This document shows positions 1 through 4,749 of a stretch of 6,054 nt of DNA, piece by piece. Each line of letters begins with the position of its first letter. The stretch's first letter is position 1. A program made the translations under genes and the position numbers. A model generated the notes under the pieces. That model searched no databases. It was not told the DNA's origin and worked only from the letters and a program-made list of their open reading frames with translations. This DNA comes from UBA8437 sp963578885 (GTDB lineage: Bacteria > Planctomycetota > Planctomycetia > Planctomycetales > Planctomycetaceae), in assembly GCA_963578885.1 (NCBI GenBank), contig CAUZEQ010000299.1, positions 1-6,054 on the forward strand, written 5' to 3'.

Positions 1-43
1 TGACCCCTTTTCCGGATGCGGCAGCGGTCGTGAGAAGGGGTCA
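1..43. repeat. Inverted repeat (GGGGTCA family hairpin)
   Basis: The left arm TGACCCCTTTTC (1-12) pairs with GAGAAGGGGTCA (32-43) over 12 positions, 9 of them a perfect outer stem and one an inner T-G wobble, around a loop of about 19 bases. It lies downstream of the stop codon of the minus-strand peptidase gene, so it could help end that transcript, but there is no U-tract to prove termination. The motif resembles the right-hand inverted repeat at 4468-4574, which favours a dispersed REP-like repeat over a purpose-built terminator. The window begins at the first base of the arm, so the element may extend further left. Confidence 0.6.
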
Positions 44-91
44 GGCCCCGCCTGCGGGTCGCTTCAGGGATCTCAGACCCAACCGGGGGCG

Positions 92-123
92 GCGTCTGAC
101 CCCGTGCTATGCGTCTGACCCCG
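92..123. repeat. Two 13-bp direct repeats, GCGTCTGACCCCG
   Basis: GCGTCTGACCCCG occurs perfectly at 92-104 and again at 111-123, a 19-bp period, just beyond the 3' end of the minus-strand peptidase gene. On the minus strand each copy reads CGGGGTCAGACGC, sharing the GGGGTCA core of the inverted repeat at 1-43. The rest of the 142-base spacer shows only a weak GGGTC/GACCC pair (56-60 with 76-80) and no credible gene. Confidence 0.65.
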
Positions 124-142
124 GGCCAACGCGAAGCGGTGC

Positions 143-2770
143 CTACTTGGCCTCGAGCTTCTTCAGACGGTCGGCGAGGTCCTGGTTCCGCTTCTTCAGC
201 GAATCCAATTCGCCTCGCAACCGGTCCAGTTCCGCCGAAGCGGTCTTTTCCTGCTGCAGCGCCTTCAGAGCAGCACGCGCAGCCACCCGGACTCGACCCT
301 CCGGATCATGCTCCGCCAAACTCGCCACCACCTCCTCGGCCGCCTTCGCCGAATTCCCCAGGCGTCGCATCGCCTGCAGTGCCGCACCCCGGATCCGGGG
401 ACCGCGTGCCCCGAGCAGCTCGGTGAGCACCTTGACGACCCGTGCCATCGCGGAATCGGGTGTCCCGGCTCGAGTCACCCGCTGACCCAACCCGGCAATC
501 GCCGCCATCCGGCACCGTCGCGGACGATCCGGCGTGGTCCAGCCGAGCAGGATCTCGATCGACTTGAGGTCCTTGTGGCGGGACAACGCACCCAGCGCGG
601 CCTGGCGAATCGTCTCGCGGTGAGAATCCCTCTTCAGAGCGGCCTCAAGAGTCTTCAGCGGCAGCGGACGGATCCGGGCCAGCGACCTCAGCACCGCCGC
701 TTCCACCTTGTAACTCGGATCCCCGTCACTCCAGGCCTTTTCCAGCACATCGCCCACCTCGGCGTTCTCGTCGTTCTCGTCGTTCTCGTCGTTCTTGTCT
801 TTCTTGTCTTTCTTGTCTTTCTTGGCAAAGGACCCCAGTACCCCCGCCGCGGCGGCTCGGACAAACGGGTTCTCCTGCTTCAGGGCAGCCAGCAGCACCG
901 GCCGTGACAGGTCGTCGGAGACCCGGCCCACGGCCCCGGCCGCCGCCACGCGGACACCATAAAACGCGTCACCGGCGAGCGTCTCGAACAACAACTTCCG
1001 ATCCGCCTCGCTGCGGCTGGTGGCAAAGTGAGCCACCGCACGCAACCGCTCGGGGACACGCGGTGCGTTCTTCAACTGAGCCACCCACCAGCCTCGTGAT
1101 TTCTTCTCCTTCACCTCCGCCAGCAACGTGTGCTCGGGATCCACCCGCACCAGAGTGGGTCGTGAGGCGACCGGGACAAAGGCCACCTGCCGCTTTTCGG
1201 TCACCGTCAGGTCCAGCCGCACCGGCTCGGTTCGACCGGGGACGGCAAACGTGACCGTCAGCGGAAACGCGAACGGTTCCCCGTCCTGGTCCTGGGTCAC
1301 CTCGACCCGCACCTGCTTGCTGTCGGCATCGTAGCGGCTGGAAACGGTCAGCACCGGGTGAGCGGATCGCTCGGTCCAGTCGAAGAAGAACCGCTCGAGC
1401 GAATGACCCAGCAGCCGCTCGAAGGTCCGTCGCAGGTCACCGGTCTCGGCGACCTGGTACGCGTAGACGGTGCCGTAGCGTTTCAGGGCTCTGAAAAACG
1501 CATCGTCGCCGACTCGATGCCGCAGCATGTGCAGCACCCAGCCGGCCTTGGGATAAGCCCGCGAATCGAACATGCTCCGCGGCGAAGCGTACCGGCGGTC
1601 GACGATCGGCCGCGTCAAGGCCGTACCCGAGCGACCCGATCGACTCTTCGAATACAGCAGGTAATCCGCCTCGTCTCGACCCAGCTTGTGCTCGTACCAC
1701 AGCACCTCGCAGTACGTCGCAAAGCCCTCGTTCAGCCACAGGTGACTCCAGTTGCGACATGTCACCAGGTCGCCCCACCACTGGTGTCCCAGTTCGTGAG
1801 CGATCAGGCGATCGGGCGTGCTGTCGAGCATCGCCCGTTCGTCGTGCATCACTCCGCGGTACAACGTCGTCGCGCTGGTGTTCTCCATGCCGCCGGCGGT
1901 GAACTGTTCGACCACCACCTGAGCGTACTTCTCCCACGGATACTCGATCCCGAACGTGTCGCTGAAGAAATCGAGCATCTCGACGGTGCGGCCGAAGGTG
2001 CGAGCCGTATCGGGGGCCGATTCCGGCGGTACGTAGTACAGAACCGGTCGCCCTCGCCACTGCTCGCGAGCCACGTTGAATCGTCCCACCACCAGGGTCG
2101 TCAGGTAGCTGACGTGAGACTTCTCCTGCTTCCAGTGAAACCGAAGTTTCTGCTGACCCGGCTTGGTCCCTTTGACCATCTTCCGAGAGATCAGCTTGCC
2201 GTTGGACAGGCACTCCATCCCCGCAGGCACCGTCGCGATGATCTCCGACGACTGCCGCTCGGCCGGGTGATCCTGCGACGGGAACCAGTATCGGTTGGAG
2301 ATCGGTTCGCCGTGGCTCCAGACCATCAACGGCTGCTTGGGGGTTGTCTTCGACGGTCCGAAGAAGTGCAGGCCGGTGTCGGGGTTGGTGACCGAGTAAT
2401 CGATGGCCAGTTGCCAGGCGTCGCGTGCCGCGGCACGAGCCTTCAGGTGCACCAGGATCTCTCGGCCGGTGTTCTCGAAATCCAAGACCACCGGCTTGTC
2501 CTCGCCTCGCCGGCCGCGGACGGCGGTGACCTGGTGGTTGACGGCATCGAGCCGGATGGTGGTCAGCGGACGCAGGATGACCAGGTCGAGCGTGGCGGTG
2601 CCGGAGATGCGTTTTCGCTTCAGATCGACATCGAGTTCGAGCTTGAGGTGGCGGATGTCGACCGGGCGGTCGCCGGCAGACCGTAGCGGAGCCGCCTCGG
2701 GGACGGCCTGGGCCCAGGCGACCGAGGGGAGTGTGGCCAGAACTGCAAGCGTCAGCAGGCGTCTGATCAT
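143..2770 (-). CDS. Exported M1-family zinc aminopeptidase with C-terminal HEAT repeats and leucine zipper
   Basis: 875 residues; ATG at 2768-2770, TAG at 143-145. Residues 1-20 form a signal peptide (RR, then a hydrophobic stretch, ending AWA before Q21), so the enzyme probably acts in the periplasm or outside. The M1 N-terminal beta domain covers about 30-245 and the thermolysin-like catalytic domain about 250-470. The substrate-binding GGMEN (293-297, a GAMEN variant) is followed by zinc motif HELGH (325-329), with third ligand E348 in NEGFA and a likely catalytic Tyr406. A beta region (about 470-555) precedes HEAT-like alpha repeats from about 570 to 840, in the place of the usual M1 C-terminal helical domain. 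A charged K/D/N/E tract (650-669) interrupts the repeats. Residues 848-872 form a heptad leucine zipper with Asn862 at an 'a' position. The family removes N-terminal residues from peptides; the substrate here is unknown. The start overlaps the fucD stop as ATGA, implying translational coupling. All catalytic residues are present, so activity is expected. Confidence 0.93.
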   Translation of the reverse strand: MIRRLLTLAVLATLPSVAWAQAVPEAAPLRSAGDRPVDIRHLKLELDVDLKRKRISGTATLDLVILRPLTTIRLDAVNHQVTAVRGRRGEDKPVVLDFENTGREILVHLKARAAARDAWQLAIDYSVTNPDTGLHFFGPSKTTPKQPLMVWSHGEPISNRYWFPSQDHPAERQSSEIIATVPAGMECLSNGKLISRKMVKGTKPGQQKLRFHWKQEKSHVSYLTTLVVGRFNVAREQWRGRPVLYYVPPESAPDTARTFGRTVEMLDFFSDTFGIEYPWEKYAQVVVEQFTAGGMENTSATTLYRGVMHDERAMLDSTPDRLIAHELGHQWWGDLVTCRNWSHLWLNEGFATYCEVLWYEHKLGRDEADYLLYSKSRSGRSGTALTRPIVDRRYASPRSMFDSRAYPKAGWVLHMLRHRVGDDAFFRALKRYGTVYAYQVAETGDLRRTFERLLGHSLERFFFDWTERSAHPVLTVSSRYDADSKQVRVEVTQDQDGEPFAFPLTVTFAVPGRTEPVRLDLTVTEKRQVAFVPVASRPTLVRVDPEHTLLAEVKEKKSRGWWVAQLKNAPRVPERLRAVAHFATSRSEADRKLLFETLAGDAFYGVRVAAAGAVGRVSDDLSRPVLLAALKQENPFVRAAAAGVLGSFAKKDKKDKKDKNDENDENDENAEVGDVLEKAWSDGDPSYKVEAAVLRSLARIRPLPLKTLEAALKRDSHRETIRQAALGALSRHKDLKSIEILLGWTTPDRPRRCRMAAIAGLGQRVTRAGTPDSAMARVVKVLTELLGARGPRIRGAALQAMRRLGNSAKAAEEVVASLAEHDPEGRVRVAARAALKALQQEKTASAELDRLRGELDSLKKRNQDLADRLKKLEAK
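763..825. repeat. In-frame 9-bp tandem repeat (7 units) inside the peptidase gene
   Basis: Seven consecutive 9-base units run on the plus strand: three CGTTCTCGT, one CGTTCTTGT, two CTTTCTTGT and a last CTTTCTTGG. Read on the coding strand they give KKD tripeptides followed by NDE tripeptides (about residues 650-669). The period is a multiple of three, so gain or loss of units keeps the frame. The two blocks look like successive expansions of related units. The product would be a flexible, highly charged linker between HEAT repeats. Confidence 0.9.
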
Positions 2771-4092
2771 GATGAGGATCCAGCGTGTGGATGGGTCTGA
2801 TGCCAGGCTCTTCCATTGGGGAATTCGAATTCTTCGAGTGATTCGGGTTTCATCTCGGTGCTGTATCCGGGCGATTTCGGAGGCATGTAGCGGCCGTTGC
2901 GCATCTCGAGCGGGTAGACGAAGTGCTCGTGCAGGTGATCAGAATACTCGGCCAGGCGGTTCTCAAGCGACGCCCCGATGCAGATGTAGTCGATCATGGC
3001 CAGGTGCTGGACATGTTCGCACAGGCCGACTCCTCCGGCGTGAGGGCAGACCGGGATGTCGAACTTCGCGGCCAGCAGTTGGACCGCCATCACCTCGTTG
3101 ACCCCACCCAGCCGGCAACTGTCGATCTGGCAGACCCCCAGTCCTCCCGATTGCATCAACTGCTTGAAGGTGACCCGGTTCTGGCAGGCCTCGCCGCCGG
3201 CCACCTGGATCGGGTGGACGGCCCGGGCGATCGTGGCGTAGCCCAGGATGTCGTCGGGGCTGGTCGGTTCCTCGATGAACCACGGTTCGAATTCGGCAAG
3301 AGACTCCATCCAGGCGATCGCGTCGGGGACGTCCCAGACCTGGTTGGCATCGAGCATCAGCTTGCGGTCCGGCCCGATCTCCTCACGCACGATCCGGCAG
3401 CGGCGGATGTCGTCTTCGAGCGAGGCTCCGACCTTGATCTTGAAGTGCGACCAGCCGCGTGAGGTCATTTCCCTGCAGAGTCGTCTGAGCTTCTCGTCGG
3501 GGTATCCGAGCCAGCCGGCCGAGGTGGTGTAGGTGGGGAATCCCTCGGCGAGCATCTCGTCGATCCGCTGCTGCCGCGTGGGGAAGTTCCGCTCGAGAAT
3601 CTCAAGAGCCTGTTCGGGCGTGAGCGCATCGGTGATGTAGCGGAAGTCGATCAGCCCGACCTGCTCGGCGGGAGTCAACTCGCAGACCAGCCGCCACAGC
3701 GGCAAGCCGCGGGTCTTGCTCCACAGGTCCCAGGTCGCGTTGACCACCGCCGCGGTCGCCATGTGCACGCTGCCCTTCTCGGGACCGATCCAGCGCAGTT
3801 GACTGTCACCGGTCACCATCCGCCAGTAGCCGGCCATGTCGGAGGTGATCTCATCGAGCGTCAGCCCGACAACTTTTTCGGCAATCGCCTCGATCGCCAG
3901 GCAACACAACTGGTTGCCTCGACCGATGGTGAAGGCCATCCCGTGCCCGGCGAGGCCGTCGGGGTGGTCGGTTTCGAGGATGACGACCGCGGCGGAATAG
4001 TCCGGATCGGGGTTCATCGCGTCCGAGCCATCGAGGTGCTCGGAGGTGGGAAAGCGGACGTCTCTGACCGAAAAGCCAGTGATCGTGGTCAT
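2767..4092 (-). CDS. fucD: L-fuconate dehydratase (enolase superfamily, FucD/ENOSF1 type)
   Basis: 441 residues; ATG at 4090-4092, TGA at 2767-2769. It resembles, from memory, Xanthomonas campestris FucD and human ENOSF1 along its whole length, including a near-identical start (DVRFPTS, then LDGSDAMNPDPDYSAA), an internal DSQLRWIGPEKG and C-terminal YMPPKSPGYSTEMKPES. FucD removes water from L-fuconate to give 2-keto-3-deoxy-L-fuconate in cytoplasmic L-fucose catabolism. An enolase N-terminal capping domain is followed by the (beta/alpha)7-beta barrel. Active-site residues fall at the same numbers as in Xanthomonas FucD: KxK at K218/K220, Mg2+ ligands D248, E274 and E301, and the D324-H351 dyad. 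The loop around E301 reads AGGEACQN where Xanthomonas FucD, as I recall, has STGEHTQN; ENOSF1 also differs here. The C-terminal half looks closer to ENOSF1. AGGTGA three bases before the ATG fits a Shine-Dalgarno site. It is the first protein gene of a minus-strand operon. No other fucose gene lies in the window, so substrate is inferred from family; a related sugar acid is possible. Confidence 0.93.
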   Translation of the reverse strand: MTTITGFSVRDVRFPTSEHLDGSDAMNPDPDYSAAVVILETDHPDGLAGHGMAFTIGRGNQLCCLAIEAIAEKVVGLTLDEITSDMAGYWRMVTGDSQLRWIGPEKGSVHMATAAVVNATWDLWSKTRGLPLWRLVCELTPAEQVGLIDFRYITDALTPEQALEILERNFPTRQQRIDEMLAEGFPTYTTSAGWLGYPDEKLRRLCREMTSRGWSHFKIKVGASLEDDIRRCRIVREEIGPDRKLMLDANQVWDVPDAIAWMESLAEFEPWFIEEPTSPDDILGYATIARAVHPIQVAGGEACQNRVTFKQLMQSGGLGVCQIDSCRLGGVNEVMAVQLLAAKFDIPVCPHAGGVGLCEHVQHLAMIDYICIGASLENRLAEYSDHLHEHFVYPLEMRNGRYMPPKSPGYSTEMKPESLEEFEFPNGRAWHQTHPHAGSSS

Positions 4093-4095
4093 GGG

Positions 4096-4101
4096 TCACC
4101 T
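4096..4101 (-). promoter_or_regulatory. Ribosome binding site of fucD (AGGTGA)
   Basis: On the minus strand AGGTGA lies three bases before the ATG at 4092. It matches the 3' part of the consensus AAGGAGGTGA, so this close spacing is normal, and it supports the chosen start. Confidence 0.6.
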
Positions 4102-4129
4102 GGCAAGCCAACAGCAGGTCACCGGGCAG

Positions 4130-4150
4130 CGACACGATCGACACGTGTCG
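4130..4150. promoter_or_regulatory. Palindrome upstream of fucD, operator-like or hairpin
   Basis: CGACACGTGTCG (4139-4150) is a perfect 12-bp palindrome. A second CGACACG at 4130-4136 lets the region fold instead as a 7-bp stem with CGTGTCG at 4144-4150 and a 7-base loop. It lies between the tRNA 3' end and the fucD start, about 46 bases before the ATG. A symmetric site here suits a dimeric sugar-acid regulator controlling fucD; the hairpin form could instead protect or end the tRNA transcript. No regulator gene is in the window, so the role is inferred. Confidence 0.4.
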
Positions 4151-4173
4151 GGCGCGAGTGAGGAGAAGGAGAG

Positions 4174-4246
4174 TGGAGCGGAGGGGACTCGAACCCCCGA
4201 CCTCTGCGTTGCGAACGCAGCGCTCTCCCGGCTGAGCTACCGCCCC
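4174..4246 (-). tRNA. tRNA-Ala (anticodon CGC)
   Basis: The minus strand folds into a 73-base cloverleaf: a 7-bp acceptor stem (GGGGCGG with CCGCTCC), a 4-bp D stem (GCTC/GAGC), a 5-bp anticodon stem (CTGCG/CGCAG) with loop TTCGCAA, a 5-base variable loop, and a T stem closing TTCGAGT. The anticodon CGC (4211-4213) reads GCG, alanine. The acceptor carries the G3-U70 wobble that marks tRNA-Ala, and the discriminator is A73 (4174). The next three bases are CTC, so CCA is not encoded and must be added by the CCA-adding enzyme. The gene is co-directional with fucD, 81 bases upstream of it, so read-through into the operon is possible. Confidence 0.97.
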
Positions 4247-4252
4247 GTGAGC

Positions 4253-4265
4253 CCGCCGACGGCGG
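4253..4265 (-). other. Hairpin in the tRNA 5' leader
   Basis: CCGCC-GTC-GGCGG on the minus strand forms a 5-bp GC stem with a 3-base loop, 6 bases before the mature 5' end of the tRNA. It would sit within the roughly 27-base leader removed by RNase P. A functional role is not shown. Confidence 0.4.
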
Positions 4266-4279
4266 ACGCGAGACGGGTC

Positions 4280-4309
4280 ATTCTAGAGGACCCTAGCGGC
4301 CAACGGCAA
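4280..4309 (-). promoter_or_regulatory. Probable sigma70-type promoter of the tRNA-Ala gene
   Basis: On the minus strand TTGCCG (4304-4309; 4 of 6 to TTGACA) is followed after 18 bases by TAGAAT (4280-4285; 5 of 6 to TATAAT). Transcription would begin near 4273, leaving a leader of about 27 bases before the tRNA. It is one of few AT-rich hexamers in this GC-rich stretch and is well placed for the tRNA, perhaps also for fucD and the peptidase by read-through. Confidence 0.55.
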
Positions 4310-4321
4310 GCACCCCCTCCC

Positions 4322-4366
4322 CACGCCAGAGACTGGCTCACCCGGCCCCTCCAGAGGCGGGCCGGA
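4322..4366. repeat. 45-bp direct repeat, copy 1, with hairpin
   Basis: This copy matches 4421-4465 at 42 of 45 positions, and the bases just before both copies are also C/T-rich and similar. Its right half contains CCGGCCC (4342-4348) and GGGCCGG (4359-4365), a perfect 7-bp stem around 10 bases that contain a further CTC/GAG pair. No reading frame with coding character crosses it, so it looks like an interspersed structural repeat. Confidence 0.8.
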
Positions 4367-4367
4367 A

Positions 4368-4396
4368 GGGTCCCCGGGGTTTCCACCCCGGGACCC
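4368..4396. repeat. Strong GC hairpin between the direct repeats
   Basis: GGGTCCC (4368-4374) pairs with GGGACCC (4390-4396), and inside it GGGG (4376-4379) pairs with CCCC (4386-4389), leaving one bulged C and a 6-base loop TTTCCA. The 11-bp, nearly all-GC stem is very stable. Without a T-run on either side it is not a typical intrinsic terminator; it fits a REP-like element in a spacer between divergent genes. Confidence 0.7.
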
Positions 4397-4420
4397 CAGA
4401 CGCAACGCCCCGCCCTTCCT

Positions 4421-4465
4421 CACGCCAGGGACTGGCTCACCCGGCTCCGCCAGAGGCGGGCCGGA
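4421..4465. repeat. 45-bp direct repeat, copy 2, with hairpin
   Basis: Second copy, offset by exactly 99 bases from copy 1, with differences at the 9th, 26th and 29th positions. Here the right half folds as CCGGCTCCGCC with GGCGGGCCGG (10 pairs, one bulge, one wobble) around loop AGA. The hairpin is kept although the repeat sequence changed inside the arm, which hints that structure is the conserved property; two copies are too few to prove it. Confidence 0.8.
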
Positions 4466-4467
4466 CG

Positions 4468-4574
4468 TGCCTGTCCCCATTTCACCGGTTCCGGCTGTAC
4501 AGGGAATACCGGTCACCGAAGATGCGGACTTCACAGAAGGTGACACCGACCAAACCGTCTGAAGGGGACAGGCA
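4468..4574. repeat. 107-bp segment bounded by 11-bp inverted repeats (TGCCTGTCCCC)
   Basis: TGCCTGTCCCC at 4468-4478 and its exact complement GGGGACAGGCA at 4564-4574 face each other across 85 bases. The interior has a smaller GTCACC/GGTGAC pair (4512-4517 with 4539-4544) and no gene. I see no target-site duplication at the edges, so a miniature transposon is not established. The right arm AAGGGGACAGGC (4562-4573) matches AAGGGGTCAGGC at 35-46 in 11 of 12 positions, tying both ends of the window to one dispersed repeat family. Confidence 0.7.
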
Positions 4575-4580
4575 TCTCCG

Positions 4581-4590
4581 CCCCCCCCCC
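4581..4590. repeat. C10 homopolymer tract
   Basis: Ten consecutive C residues lie about 50 bases before the -35 candidate of the downstream ATPase gene. Such a tract can slip in replication and is also prone to sequencing error. It is outside any coding region I accept. Confidence 0.85.
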
Positions 4591-4641
4591 GTCAGACCGT
4601 ATGACCAAGTCCCTGCAGGAGACGGCCGGCTTCGAGCGAAC

Positions 4642-4670
4642 TTGACACCCTCCCAAACGCGTCCCATGAT
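4642..4670 (+). promoter_or_regulatory. Probable sigma70-type promoter of the GspE/PilB ATPase gene
   Basis: A perfect TTGACA (4642-4647) is followed after 17 bases by CATGAT (4665-4670; 4 of 6 to TATAAT). Initiation would fall near 4677-4680, giving a 5' untranslated region of about 70 bases before the ATG at 4750. The in-frame ATGs at 4666 and 4675 would lie at or before the start of this transcript, which argues against their use. Confidence 0.55.
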
Positions 4671-4749
4671 TTGGATGGGGGAGGCCTCCGCGCCGCAAAA
4701 CCCGCGGCAGATCACCTCCGTCGATACCGACACCCGCTTTCGAGACACC

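Noticed and set aside
1358..2686. Plus-strand ORF of 442 codons
   Set aside because: It lies opposite the M1 peptidase gene, and its composition (R, H, V, Q rich) is typical of a high-GC antisense frame.
4174..4246. tRNA-Ala as an integration site for an island
   Set aside because: No integrase gene and no second copy of the tRNA 3' end were seen in the window.
4322..4465. CRISPR array
   Set aside because: Only two repeat copies, 54 bases between them filled by another hairpin, and no cas genes.
4046..4543. Plus-strand ORF of 165 codons containing the string GAEGTRTPDL
   Set aside because: It is read antisense through the tRNA-Ala gene and then the repeats. This peptide string is a well-known artefact of translating across tRNA genes.
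4283..4546. Minus-strand 87-codon ORF across the repeats
   Set aside because: It spans the tRNA promoter and both 45-bp hairpin repeats, is G/P rich and has no domain; best explained by absence of stops in GC-rich DNA.
4666..4749. Longer N-terminus for the ATPase starting at ATG 4666 or 4675
   Set aside because: In frame without a stop, but it overlaps the promoter -10 and likely initiation site, and the extra residues do not resemble the family's N-terminus. Not excluded if another promoter exists.
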